NCBI RefSeq assembly: GCF_040548815.1
Contig: NZ_JBEPSM010000001.1
Location: 2,232,001-2,296,000 of the forward strand
Direction: 5' to 3'
Source: Kaistia defluvii
GTDB taxonomy: Bacteria > Pseudomonadota > Alphaproteobacteria > Rhizobiales > Kaistiaceae
Length of the DNA stretch: 64,000 bases
The position numbers were made by a program, and so were the translations under genes. Positions within the stretch are counted from its first letter, which is position 1. Each line of letters opens with the position of its first letter. Of this stretch, positions 51,244 to 60,333 are shown piece by piece. Under the pieces are notes generated by a model that ran no database searches, had not been told where the DNA came from, and was given only the letters and a program-made list of their open reading frames with translations.

Positions 51244-53133
51244 GTGTTTCCGCTCGCCGGCGCGGTCACGATCCTGTTCTGGCTTGCCGTGCTGGTCCTC
51301 ATCGTCGGCCTGTGGCGGCGGGCCAGGCTCTGGCGGAAAGGCCGTAAAGCCCGCGTGAACTGGCTCGGCCTGCTCGCCATCCCGAAGCGCTATTTCGTCG
51401 ACCTCCATCATATCGTGGCGCGCGATCCCTACATCGCCCGAACCCACATGGCCGTCGCGGGCGGCGCCATCGCCGCTCTGGTGGTGGTCGGCATCAATTA
51501 CGGCCTGCTGCTCTATTCGCCCTGGCTCGATTGGCTGATCGCGATCGCTGCCCTCATCATGCTTTCGGGCAGCGTCTTCGTCTGGCTCCGTCGCCGTAAT
51601 CCACCGGCGCGGCTATCCCGGGGCGCCTGGAGTCGCCTGCCCTACAGTCTCGCCGCCTTCGCGCTCGGGCTTGTCCTGGTCGGCGTCATCACCGGCATGA
51701 GCCTGCCCGTTTCCGGCCTGGTCGCAGGCTTCGCGGCGCTCATCCTGCTTTTGCTTCTCGCCGGCACGGCCGAACTGGCGCTCGGTATCGGCTCTGGCGG
51801 GCCGATGAAGCATGCCGTTGCCGGACTGCTGCATCTGGGCCTCCACCCCCGCCCCGAGCGCTTCACCCATCCCTCCACGGGCCTCAAGCTTCTGGACCTC
51901 CAGGGGGGCGAATTCGGCGTCGAGAAGCCGGCCGATTTCCGCTGGAACCAGTTGCTTTCCTTCGACGCCTGCGTCCAGTGCGGCAAGTGCGAGGCCGCCT
52001 GCCCTGCCTTCGCCGCCGGCCAGCCGCTCAACCCGAAGAAGCTGATCCAGGATCTCGTCGTTGGCATGACGGGCGGCAGCGACGCCGCCTATGCCGGCAG
52101 CCCGTCGCCAGGGCTATCGATCGGCAAGCATTTTGGCGCGCCGAACGCGGCCATCCTGCCAACGTTGGTGGCGCCGGAAACGCTCTGGTCCTGCACGACC
52201 TGCCGCGCCTGCGTGCAGGAGTGCCCGATGCTGATCGAGCATGTCGACGCGATCGTCGATCTGCGCCGTTTCGAAACGCTGGCGCATGGCGACATCCCCG
52301 GCAAGGGTCCGGAAACCCTCGCCCATCTGCGCGAGACCGGCACGGTCGGCGGCTTTCCCCATGCGGCGCGGACCCACTGGGCGGTCGATCTCGATGTGCG
52401 ACAGGCGCAGCCCGGCGAGGCAATCGACATTCTTCTCGTCGCCGGCGAAGGCGTCTTCGACATGCGCTATCAGCGCACGCTGCGCGCGCTGGTCCGATCG
52501 CTGAAGGCGGCCAAGGTCGACTTCGCCCTTCTCGGCACGCTGGAACGCGACACGGGCGACACCGCCCGCCGGCTCGGCGACGAGGCCACGTTCCAAACCC
52601 TGGCGAAGGGCAACATCGCGACGCTCGACAGCCTCGATTTCAAGCGGATCGTCACGGCCGACCCGCATGTGCTGAACAGCCTTCGCAACGAATATCCCGC
52701 GCTGGGCGGGCGCTACGCCGTGCTGCATCACACGACCCTGCTGGCAGAACTGACGCGCAGCGGCGCGCTGACACTCGGCGCTCGAGAGGATCCTCGGCCG
52801 ATCACCTATCACGACCCCTGCTATCTCGGCCGCTATAATGGCGAGATCGACGCGCCGCGCGCCCTGCTCGCCGGCATGGGCGTGGCGGTGCGCGAGATGG
52901 AGCGATCCGGCCTGCGCGGCCGCTGCTGTGGCGGCGGCGGCGGTGCGCCGCTGACGGATATACCCGGCAAGAGGCGGATACCCGATATCCGCGTCGACGA
53001 TGCGCGCGAAACGGGTGCCGGCATCATCGCCGTCGCCTGTCCCAATTGCACGGCGATGCTGGAAGGCGTCGTCGGCGAGCGGCCGGAAATCCTCGATATC
53101 GCCGAACTTGTCGCCGCGTCGTTGGAGGCCTGA
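51244..53133 (+). CDS. dgcB: Dimethylglycine demethylation protein, membrane Fe-S subunit
   Basis: 629 residues. Five to six membrane helices occupy residues 1-180. Two 4Fe-4S sites follow (CVQCGKCEAACPAF near residue 240; CTTCRACVQECPM near 320) and two CCG-type cysteine-rich domains (HDPCYLGRYNG, RCCGGGGG, CPNCTAM), the layout of heterodisulfide-reductase D-like electron carriers. It probably passes electrons from DgcA/Etf to the quinone pool. GTG 51244 lies nine bases after AAGGA; TTG 51238 is an alternative. Confidence 0.88.
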   Translation: MFPLAGAVTILFWLAVLVLIVGLWRRARLWRKGRKARVNWLGLLAIPKRYFVDLHHIVARDPYIARTHMAVAGGAIAALVVVGINYGLLLYSPWLDWLIAIAALIMLSGSVFVWLRRRNPPARLSRGAWSRLPYSLAAFALGLVLVGVITGMSLPVSGLVAGFAALILLLLLAGTAELALGIGSGGPMKHAVAGLLHLGLHPRPERFTHPSTGLKLLDLQGGEFGVEKPADFRWNQLLSFDACVQCGKCEAACPAFAAGQPLNPKKLIQDLVVGMTGGSDAAYAGSPSPGLSIGKHFGAPNAAILPTLVAPETLWSCTTCRACVQECPMLIEHVDAIVDLRRFETLAHGDIPGKGPETLAHLRETGTVGGFPHAARTHWAVDLDVRQAQPGEAIDILLVAGEGVFDMRYQRTLRALVRSLKAAKVDFALLGTLERDTGDTARRLGDEATFQTLAKGNIATLDSLDFKRIVTADPHVLNSLRNEYPALGGRYAVLHHTTLLAELTRSGALTLGAREDPRPITYHDPCYLGRYNGEIDAPRALLAGMGVAVREMERSGLRGRCCGGGGGAPLTDIPGKRRIPDIRVDDARETGAGIIAVACPNCTAMLEGVVGERPEILDIAELVAASLEA

Positions 53134-53134
53134 G

Positions 53135-54262
53135 ATGAGCGGCACCCGGCGCATCAACCCGCGACGCCCCTTTCGCATCACGCCCGAGGGCATCCGCCGG
53201 ATCGTCCTGGGCGAGGAAGGCGACGCCGGCGAAATCGCGCTGTCGCCCGTGGCGATGGCCTCATCCAAGCCGCTACGCCTCGTCGGCGAGGCCACGGCAA
53301 ACCTGCTGGTCGTGGCGCATAGCGACCGCGGCGCCCTCGATGCGCCGGCCCGCGAGGCGATCGCCGCCGCTGCGATCCTGGCCGATCCCGCCACCCCCGT
53401 GCTGGTGCTGGTTCTGGGCGATCTGGCGGAGGATCTGGGGCCCTTTGGCGCGGACCGGATCCTCGCCGTGCCGGAATGCGGCAATGGCGCCTTTCTGCCG
53501 GATCTGGAGGTGTCGGTACTGTCCGACGTCATTGATCGCTTCCAGCCGCGCCATGTCCTGATGCCGGACAGCCCGACGGGCACCGGCGATCTCGGCCGAC
53601 GCGCCGCGGCGGCGCTGGACGCCGAGATTGCAACCCATGTCGTCGAACTGAAGACGGACTCGGTTGCCTGCAACCGGCAAGGCGGCACCGTGCTGGCCCG
53701 GCGCGGCCTGCCGCGGTTCATCCTGCTCGATCCCGGCGCGATTGATGCTGCCTTGCCCTTCCGCGGCGCCGGTAAGCGGCTCGACTACGCCGCCCATGCC
53801 GTGGCGCCGGGCCTCTATCGCGATCTCGGGCTCAAGCCGGTCGCGGGGGCGGCGCTGCCGCTCGAAGAGGCCGATTTCATCGTCGCGGCCGGCAATGGCG
53901 TTCGCGACGTCCCGACGGTCGAAGCGGTGGCAGACCTGTTCGGCGCCGCGATTGGCGCCAGCCGCGTCGCCGTCGACGATGGCCGCTTCCCCAAGGACAA
54001 GCAGGTTGGCGCGACCGGCAAGACGGTGCAGGCCAGCGTCTACATGGCAATCGGCATTTCCGGCGCCGTTCAGCATCTGCAAGGGATCCGCGCCTGTCGG
54101 CATGTCATCGCCATCAACAGCGACGCCAGCGCCCCGATTGCCCGCCGCGCCGATCTGACCATTGTCGCGGATGCGCAGGCGGTCATGCAGGCGCTTGTGA
54201 GCGAGACCGCCAGGCGCAACTGGCCGGGCGATGCCGCCGACGAGGCGCGGGCCGATGGATAG
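53135..54262 (+). CDS. etfA: Electron transfer flavoprotein, alpha subunit (dgc-linked)
   Basis: 375 residues. C-terminal ETF-alpha FAD domain is clear: RVAVDDGRFPKDKQVGATGK and VYMAIGISGAVQHLQGI, with AINSDASAPI. A 35-residue basic lead sequence precedes the core. GGAGG sits before the ATG. It is placed directly after dgcB, so it is the specific electron acceptor of dimethylglycine oxidation rather than the housekeeping ETF. Confidence 0.88.
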   Translation: MSGTRRINPRRPFRITPEGIRRIVLGEEGDAGEIALSPVAMASSKPLRLVGEATANLLVVAHSDRGALDAPAREAIAAAAILADPATPVLVLVLGDLAEDLGPFGADRILAVPECGNGAFLPDLEVSVLSDVIDRFQPRHVLMPDSPTGTGDLGRRAAAALDAEIATHVVELKTDSVACNRQGGTVLARRGLPRFILLDPGAIDAALPFRGAGKRLDYAAHAVAPGLYRDLGLKPVAGAALPLEEADFIVAAGNGVRDVPTVEAVADLFGAAIGASRVAVDDGRFPKDKQVGATGKTVQASVYMAIGISGAVQHLQGIRACRHVIAINSDASAPIARRADLTIVADAQAVMQALVSETARRNWPGDAADEARADG

Positions 54263-55019
54263 CTGGCAGCTCCGCATCGCCGTCCTCGTCTCGATCGGCC
54301 GCAATCCGGTGAGCGGCGCGGCGCGGCCGGACCGCAACGATCTGCTGGCGTTGGAACTGGCGCGCAAGGCCGGCGGTGAGCTCACGATCCTCCATGCCGG
54401 CGACCCTAACGAGCCGGCGCTGGCCGATTACCTCGCCTATAGCGCCGCGCCGCTCGAGATCCTTCCGATGCCGGGCGGGCCGGACATCGTGCCCCCGCTC
54501 GCCGCGCGCTTGCAGGGCTTCCACCTGATCCTCACCGGTAGCCGGACGGAAGGCGGCGAGGCGAGCGGCATGCTGCCCTATGCGCTCGCCAAACGCCTCG
54601 GCCTGCCGATTGTGGCGCAGGCGCTGGATCTCGCCGTGGCGGAGGGCCAGGCCGAGATCACGCAATTCTTGCCCAAGGGCCAGCGGCGGCGCATAACAGT
54701 CCGCCTTCCGGCGATCATCGCCGTGCATCCGATGGCGCCGCTCACGCCGCGCTACAGCCATCTGCGCCGCGTCTCGGGCCAGTCCGTAACCTTACCGGCA
54801 CCCGCCTCAACCGAGGCCGCATCGACGGCATGGCGCACCGAACCGGCCAGGAAACCGGTCGTGCTCCAGGCGACGGAGAAGAAATCCGGCCATGCCCGCA
54901 TGGCGGCGGCCATCACTAGCGAGAGCAAGGGCGGCACCCTCGTCACCGAGGGCACGCCCACCGAAAAGGCGCTGGCGATCCTCGCCTATCTGCGCAGCCA
55001 CCGGCTGATCGAGTTCTAA
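54255..55019 (+). CDS. etfB: Electron transfer flavoprotein, beta subunit (dgc-linked)
   Basis: 254 residues. IAVLVSIGRNPVSGAARPDRND, then LALELARKAGGELTILHAG and LILTGSRTEGGEASGMLPYALAKRL are ETF-beta hallmarks. The C-terminus carries a family-like recognition loop followed by an extra segment (EKKSGHARMAAAI ... TPTEKALAILAYLRSH). It overlaps etfA by eight bases. It converges on betA with six bases between the two stops. Confidence 0.85.
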   Translation: MDSWQLRIAVLVSIGRNPVSGAARPDRNDLLALELARKAGGELTILHAGDPNEPALADYLAYSAAPLEILPMPGGPDIVPPLAARLQGFHLILTGSRTEGGEASGMLPYALAKRLGLPIVAQALDLAVAEGQAEITQFLPKGQRRRITVRLPAIIAVHPMAPLTPRYSHLRRVSGQSVTLPAPASTEAASTAWRTEPARKPVVLQATEKKSGHARMAAAITSESKGGTLVTEGTPTEKALAILAYLRSHRLIEF

Positions 55020-55025
55020 CACGCC

Positions 55026-56696
55026 TCACCTTTGCGCCGTCTGCCAGTTCTGGGCGACGTGGTAGCGCGCATGGGCGGCAACCAGCATCGGCCGGCCGAG
55101 AATATGGTCGGCCGCCTTCTCGCCGATCATGATGGTCGGCGCGTTGAGATTGCCGGTCGTCACCGACGGCATGATCGAGCTGTCGACGACGCGCAGCCCC
55201 TCAACGCCGATCACACGCGTTTCCGGATCGACCACGGCCATTCGGTCGTCGACCGCCCCCATCTTGCAGCTGCAGGACGGGTGATAGGCGCTTTCGACCT
55301 TGGCGCGGATGAACGCGTCGATCTGCTCGTCGCTCACGATATCCGCGCCCGGCTGGATCTCGCGTCCGCGATAGGGCGCGAAGGCGGGCTGGGCGAAGAT
55401 CTCGCGCGTCAGCCGCACGCAGGCGCGCATCTCGGTCCAGTCGTCGTCATGGCTCATATAGTTGAAGCGGATGCTGGGATGGACATGCGGGTCCCGCGCG
55501 GCGAGCCGGACATGGCCCCGGCTTTTCGAGCGCATCGGCCCGACATGCGCCTGGAAGCCATGCTCGGAGGCAAGCCCCGTGCCGTCATAGGTCACGGCCA
55601 TCGGCAGGAAATGATACTGGATGTCGGGATAGCGGATGCCCGGGCGTGAGCGGATGAAACCGCAGCTTTCAAAGTGATTGCTGGCGCCGAGCCCGGTGCC
55701 GGTCGTTAGCCATTGCGCCCCGACCATGCCCTTCCCGACCAGCCCGGACCAGGCATAGAGCGTGATCGGCTGGGTGCAGGCCATCTGGAAATAGAACTCC
55801 AGATGGTCCTGCAGATTCTCGCCGACCCCCGGCCGGTCCGCGACCACCGGAATGTCCAGCGCCTGCAACTCCGTGGCCGGCCCCACGCCGGAGAGCTTCA
55901 GAAGCTGTGGCGAGTTGATCGGCCCGCCGGAGAGAATCACCTCGCGCCGGGCGCGGATTTCGTGGGAAACGCCGCCCTGCTCATAGCGGATGCCGACGGC
56001 GCGACGCCCCTCGAACAGGATCGCCGTCACCAGCGCATGGGTGCGGACTTCGAGATTGGGACGGGTCATGGCCGGCTTCAGATAGGCGTTCGCGGTCGAC
56101 CAGCGCACCCCATCCTTCACCGTCATGTCCATCCGGCCAAAGCCCTCCTGCTGCGCGCCGTTGATGTCGTCGGTGGTGGGATAGCCGGCCTCGGCCGCCG
56201 CCTGGATGAAGGTCCTGTAGAGCGGGTTCTCCAGCGAGCCGTAGCGGGTGGCGAGTGGCCCATCCTGGCCGCGCCAGTCGTCGCCGCCCTCCTGCCGCGC
56301 CTCGGCCCGGCGGAAATAGGGCAGCACGTCGCGATAGGCCCAGCCGGAGGCGCCCTCCTCCTCCCAGCGTTCGAAATCGAGCGGATTGCCGCGCACATAG
56401 ACGAGGCCGTTGATCGACGACGAACCGCCCAGCACCTTGCCGCGCGGGCAATGCAGCCGGCGCCCGTCCAGATGAGGCTCGGGCTCCGTTTCATAGCGCC
56501 AGCTATAGCGCGCCATGTTCATCGGGATCGACAGCGCCGCCGGCATCTGGATCAGGACCGAGCGATCGGAGCCGCCATATTCGAGCACGAGGACGGTATG
56601 GCGGCCATCCTCGGTCAGCCGGTTGGCCAGCACCGAACCGGCGGAACCCGAGCCGACGACAATATAGTCGAAGCTTTCGGCGTTCCCGTTCGGCAC
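55026..56696 (-). CDS. betA: Choline dehydrogenase
   Basis: 556 residues, identical in size to E. coli BetA. GMC flavoprotein: YIVVGSGSAGSVLANRLTE at the N-terminus, PRGKVLGGSSSINGLVY, the PS00624-type SGGPINSPQLLKLSG, and the C-terminal SAYHPSCSCKMG and GNLNAPTIMIGEKAAD with catalytic His. It oxidises choline to betaine aldehyde at the membrane. I chose GTG 56696, four to five bases after AGGAGGA; the ATG overlapping it is out of frame. It follows the betIB frame after 113 bases. Confidence 0.92.
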   Translation of the reverse strand: MPNGNAESFDYIVVGSGSAGSVLANRLTEDGRHTVLVLEYGGSDRSVLIQMPAALSIPMNMARYSWRYETEPEPHLDGRRLHCPRGKVLGGSSSINGLVYVRGNPLDFERWEEEGASGWAYRDVLPYFRRAEARQEGGDDWRGQDGPLATRYGSLENPLYRTFIQAAAEAGYPTTDDINGAQQEGFGRMDMTVKDGVRWSTANAYLKPAMTRPNLEVRTHALVTAILFEGRRAVGIRYEQGGVSHEIRARREVILSGGPINSPQLLKLSGVGPATELQALDIPVVADRPGVGENLQDHLEFYFQMACTQPITLYAWSGLVGKGMVGAQWLTTGTGLGASNHFESCGFIRSRPGIRYPDIQYHFLPMAVTYDGTGLASEHGFQAHVGPMRSKSRGHVRLAARDPHVHPSIRFNYMSHDDDWTEMRACVRLTREIFAQPAFAPYRGREIQPGADIVSDEQIDAFIRAKVESAYHPSCSCKMGAVDDRMAVVDPETRVIGVEGLRVVDSSIMPSVTTGNLNAPTIMIGEKAADHILGRPMLVAAHARYHVAQNWQTAQR

Positions 56697-56809
56697 GGCA
56701 TCCTCCTGAAGCGTTTTCGCGAAGTGGCCACCGGTTCGCGTGAAGAAGACGCGATCAAACAAAGAGCTGGAGCCATCCGTATTTCCATGAAACACGGAAT
56801 GGCTCGGGA

Positions 56810-58912
56810 TCAGTAAGGCGAGTCGATAGAACCCAGATTGACGTAGACGCTCTTCAGCTGGGTGTAATGCTCGAGCGCAGCCTTGGAGTTTTCGCGGCCG
56901 AGGCCGGATTGCTTGAAGCCGCCGAAGGGAAGCTCGATCGGCGTGACGTTGTAGTGATTGATCCAGCAGGTGCCGGCGTGCAGCCGCGCGATGACCCGGT
57001 GCCCGCGCGCCAGGTCGCGGGTGAAGACGCCGGCCGCCAGGCCGAAGGGCGTGTCGTTGGCCCGCGCGATCGCCTCGTCCTCGTCACGAAACGACAGCAC
57101 CGCCATGACCGGCCCAAATATCTCCTCGCGCACGATCGCCATGTCGTCGGCGCAGCCATCGAAGATCGTCGGCGCGACGAAGGCGCCCTTCGAAAGCGCG
57201 CCATCGACAACACGATAACCGCCGGTCAGAAGCCTGGCGCCCTCGGCCTTGCCGCGCTCGATATAGCCGAGCACCTTCTGCATATGCGCTTCCGAGATCA
57301 GCGCGCCGACCTGGGTTCGCGGATCGAGCGGGTCGCCGACAATCATCCGGTTGGTGCGGGTGACGAGCTTTTCCAGAAACGCCTCGCGCACGCTCTCCTG
57401 CACGAAGACGCGGGTGCCGTTCGAACAGACCTCGCCGGCCGAATAGAAATTGGCAAGCAGCGCACCGGAGACGGCATCGTCGAGATTGGCGTCGTTAAAG
57501 ATCAGCAAGGGCGACTTGCCGCCCAGTTCCAGCGTCACCTGCTTCAGCGTCTCGGCCGCGTCTGCCATCACCTTCTTGCCGGTGCCGACCTCGCCGGTCA
57601 GCGAGATCTTGGCGATATCGGGATGGCGCGTCAGCAGCCGTCCCGTCTCGGCGAAGCCCTGCACGACATTGAAGACGCCGTCCGGCACGCCGGCCTCGGT
57701 CATGATCTCCGCCAGCTTCACCGCCGTCAGCGGCGTGAGCTCGGCCGGCTTGAAGATCATCGCATTGCCGGCGGCGAGCGCCGGGGCCGCCTTCCAGCAG
57801 GCGATCTGCAGGGGATAGTTCCAGGCGCCGATGCCCGCGACGATGCCGAGCGGTTCGCGGCGCGTATAGCCGAACGCTTCCGGTCCGAGATCGACATGTT
57901 CGCCGGTGATGGCCCCTGCCAGACCGGCGAAATAGTCGATGCAATCCGCACCGGACAGCACGTCGACCACAGAGGTTTCCTGGATTGGCTTGCCGGTATC
58001 GAGCGTCTCCAGCCGCGCCAGTTCGTCGTTGCGCTCGCGCAGGAGGCTGGCGACGCGCTTCAGGATCTGCCCGCGCTGGCTGCCGGTCATCGCCGCCCAG
58101 GTCTTCTGGCCGCGCCTGGCGCTTTCCACCGCCGCCTCGATCTCGGCAGGGCCGGAGATCTCGATTTCGGCGAGAGTCTCGCCGGTCGCGGGATTGATCG
58201 TGGCGAAGCTGCGCGCCTCGACGGCCGGATGGGCACGGCCGCCGATGTGATTGCGGATGGCATGGTCGCGGCCACCCCGGCTCGTCGGCGGATCGGCGAT
58301 CGCGGCGCGCGGCCGGACGGCTGCCAGTTGCGCATCGACGAAGGCGGTGGCGATCGCGCGCGCCCCGGCGCCATGCGGCTCGCCTTCGGCCACCAGGGTC
58401 TCGCGCAGCCAGAGCCCGTCGATGACGGCCGCGATGGCGATCGCGATCGACTGCGCCTCGCGCGCCGGCACGATCTGCTTCAGGCCATGGCGCAGATTGG
58501 AAAGCATGCGGCGCTGGTAGACGTTCTGCACGCGCTTGAAGCGGGCCGAATGGATCACCTGGCCCCAGAAGGCGAGCCAAACGCTGGCGGTGCGGCGGTC
58601 GAATTCCTCGGGCGCAAGATTGGCGTCGATGACGGCCTGGATCCGCTCGCGCGGCGTGCGCGCCTGCGCCAGCCGGATCGACACCAGCCGGGCGAGCCGA
58701 CCGGCGAGATGGCGGAGCGTCGCCTCCAGCAGTCCTTCCTTGTCGCCGAAATAATGCGCCACCAGCCCGGGCGAGACGCCGGCGCGGCGGGCGATATCCA
58801 TCAGCGTACAGGCGGCGAAACCGACATCGGCGAGCGATTCGATCGTCGCCTCGATCAGCTGCCGTCTCCGGACGTCCTCGGCTTCGACCCGGACGGAACC
58901 GGCCTCACGCAT
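56810..58912 (-). CDS. betI-betB: BetI-BetB fusion: choline-responsive repressor fused to betaine aldehyde dehydrogenase
   Basis: 700 uninterrupted codons. Residues 1-203 are a complete BetI: TetR helix-turn-helix [20 protein letters not shown], BetI-typical [22 protein letters not shown] and [11 protein letters not shown]. After a short linker ([19 protein letters not shown]), residues 221-700 are a complete BetB with N365, E462 (TLELGGKSP) and C496 (GEVCSNGTR), converting betaine aldehyde to glycine betaine. No stop separates them, and I see no in-frame ATG, GTG or TTG between about residues 175 and 260 to start BetB alone. A single missing base would turn the junction into ATG-ACC-ATC, but then BetI would run on about 280 more codons. 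The fusion is real in this sequence; a DNA-level error cannot be fully excluded. Confidence 0.85.
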   Translation of the reverse strand: MREAGSVRVEAEDVRRRQLIEATIESLADVGFAACTLMDIARRAGVSPGLVAHYFGDKEGLLEATLRHLAGRLARLVSIRLAQARTPRERIQAVIDANLAPEEFDRRTASVWLAFWGQVIHSARFKRVQNVYQRRMLSNLRHGLKQIVPAREAQSIAIAIAAVIDGLWLRETLVAEGEPHGAGARAIATAFVDAQLAAVRPRAAIADPPTSRGGRDHAIRNHIGGRAHPAVEARSFATINPATGETLAEIEISGPAEIEAAVESARRGQKTWAAMTGSQRGQILKRVASLLRERNDELARLETLDTGKPIQETSVVDVLSGADCIDYFAGLAGAITGEHVDLGPEAFGYTRREPLGIVAGIGAWNYPLQIACWKAAPALAAGNAMIFKPAELTPLTAVKLAEIMTEAGVPDGVFNVVQGFAETGRLLTRHPDIAKISLTGEVGTGKKVMADAAETLKQVTLELGGKSPLLIFNDANLDDAVSGALLANFYSAGEVCSNGTRVFVQESVREAFLEKLVTRTNRMIVGDPLDPRTQVGALISEAHMQKVLGYIERGKAEGARLLTGGYRVVDGALSKGAFVAPTIFDGCADDMAIVREEIFGPVMAVLSFRDEDEAIARANDTPFGLAAGVFTRDLARGHRVIARLHAGTCWINHYNVTPIELPFGGFKQSGLGRENSKAALEHYTQLKSVYVNLGSIDSPY

Positions 58913-58955
58913 GTCATTCCCCTTCCGCCATCAAGCCAATCAATGGTCAGGCATC

Positions 58956-58975
58956 TTGATTGAACAAGCAATCAA
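58956..58975. promoter_or_regulatory. BetI-box-like operator 1
   Basis: TTGATTG-AACAAG-CAATCAA, perfect seven-base arms, 44 bases upstream of betI. It resembles the E. coli BetI operator half TTGATTGGAC. Confidence 0.55.
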
Positions 58976-59066
58976 TAATTACGCGCCGCGTGATGCGCCG
59001 GCGCACTTCCCCAGCGTCACAAATGACAAGGAATGACTCAGGCGCTTAGAAAAACGGCTCTTTTGA

Positions 59067-59088
59067 GCATTGAACGAGCAAACAATGC
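59067..59088. promoter_or_regulatory. BetI-box-like operator 2
   Basis: GCATTGAACGAGCAAACAATGC, six-base arms. It shares ATTGAAC-x-AGCAA with operator 1 and lies 179 bases before choX. A further TTGATTGGACAG half-site begins at 59114. Confidence 0.5.
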
Positions 59089-59266
59089 GCGTGACACGGC
59101 GCTCCGTTTGATGTTGATTGGACAGATAACGAAGAGCGGTGGACACATCGCCACGGGGACTATCACCAGATCCAATGTATAGGACGCTTCATCGCGTCCC
59201 ATGCTGCGCTATGCTTGGTGGGGAGCAGCGGCCGTTTCCGCATGGCCGCCCGTTGGGAGAATCTGA

Positions 59267-60217
59267 ATGCTCAATTCGATACTGTCGAAGACCTTGGCGG
59301 CCGCGGCCTGCGTCGTTGCGCTCGCCGGCACCGCTTATGCGGCCGAGCCCGCTTCCTGCAAGACCGTGCGTTTCTCCGATGTCGGCTGGACCGACATCTC
59401 GGCGACGACGGGCCTGACCTCGCGCATCCTCACCGGGCTCGGCTACACGCCGAAGCTGCAGGTGCTGTCGGTGCCGGTCACCTACGCCTCGCTGAAGAAC
59501 AAGGATATCGACGTCTTCCTCGGCAACTGGTTGCCCTCCATGGCCGCCGATCTGAAGCCCTATCAGGATGACGGCTCGGTCGAAGTGGTCGGCGTCAATC
59601 TCGAAGGCGCCAAATATACGCTCGCCGTGCCGACCTACCTCTTCAACGAGGGCCTGAAGACCTTTGCCGACATCGCCAAGTTCAAGGACAAGCTCGGCGG
59701 CAAGATCTATGGCATCGAGCCCGGCAATGATGGCAATCGCCTGATCCTCGACATGATCAAGGCCAACAAGTTCGATCTCGGCTCCTTCGAACTGGTGGAA
59801 TCGAGCGAACAGGGCATGCTCTCGCAGGTCGATCGCGCCGGCCGCCGCGAAGAGCCGATCGTCTTCCTCGGCTGGGCGCCCCATCCGATGAACGAGAAGT
59901 TCAAGATGGAATATCTAGATGGCGGCGATGACGTCTTCGGGCCGAATTTCGGCGGTGCCACGGTTTCGACCAGCGTGCGCAAGGGCTTCCTCGAAGAGTG
60001 CCCGAATGTCGGCGCGCTGATCAAGAACATGAAGTTCACCCTGCCGATTGAAGGCCAGGTCATGTCCAGCATCCTGGATGGCGGACTGGACCCGGATGCG
60101 GCCGCCACAGCCTGGCTGAAGGCCAATCCGGCCGCGCTCGATGGCTGGCTTGCCGGCGTCAACACGGTCGACGGCCAGCCCGGCCTGCCGGCCGTGAAGA
60201 AGAGCCTCGGCCTCTGA
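59267..60217 (+). CDS. choX: Choline ABC transporter, substrate-binding protein
   Basis: 316 residues. Signal peptide SKTLAAAACVVALAGTAYA, cleaved before AEPASC. Mature protein has the aromatic box expected of S. meliloti ChoX: Trp in DVGWTDISATTGLTS, Trp in FLGNWLPSM and Trp in FLGWAPHPMN. It captures choline in the periplasm. GGGAGA lies upstream of the ATG. A strong intercistronic structure follows before choW. Confidence 0.92.
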   Translation: MLNSILSKTLAAAACVVALAGTAYAAEPASCKTVRFSDVGWTDISATTGLTSRILTGLGYTPKLQVLSVPVTYASLKNKDIDVFLGNWLPSMAADLKPYQDDGSVEVVGVNLEGAKYTLAVPTYLFNEGLKTFADIAKFKDKLGGKIYGIEPGNDGNRLILDMIKANKFDLGSFELVESSEQGMLSQVDRAGRREEPIVFLGWAPHPMNEKFKMEYLDGGDDVFGPNFGGATVSTSVRKGFLEECPNVGALIKNMKFTLPIEGQVMSSILDGGLDPDAAATAWLKANPAALDGWLAGVNTVDGQPGLPAVKKSLGL

Positions 60218-60232
60218 TCGAAATCCCGTCCC

Positions 60233-60310
60233 TGTCGACGCCGGCTTGCTGGCGTCGACATCGACCGCGCTGCAAGACCGGGCGGAGCTGTAACCGCCCG
60301 GACGGTCTTT
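60233..60310 (+). promoter_or_regulatory. Two stable hairpins between choX and choW
   Basis: First stem TGTCGACGCC with GGCGTCGACA, ten bases perfect. Second stem CCGGGCGG with CCGCCCGG, extendable by AAGACCG/CGGTCTT, ending in TTT. Together they could partially terminate and stabilise the choX message so that binding protein exceeds ChoWV. Confidence 0.65.
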
Positions 60311-60333
60311 AACGGCCGCCGGAGACCCTTCCC

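Larger units (their letters stand above)
58913..59266. promoter_or_regulatory. Divergent betIB-choX control region
   Basis: 354 bases, AT-rich in part, between betI (minus) and choX (plus). It holds two BetI-box-like dyads (58956-58975 and 59067-59088) and a lone half-site at 59114. Both promoters must lie here, though I cannot place -35/-10 elements with confidence. No gene is seen. Confidence 0.6.

Noticed and set aside
58255..58290. A single frameshift as the full explanation of the BetI-BetB fusion
   Set aside because: One added base after ATG would give BetB a start, but BetI would then have no stop for about 280 codons. More than one error would be needed. It remains possible but not preferred.
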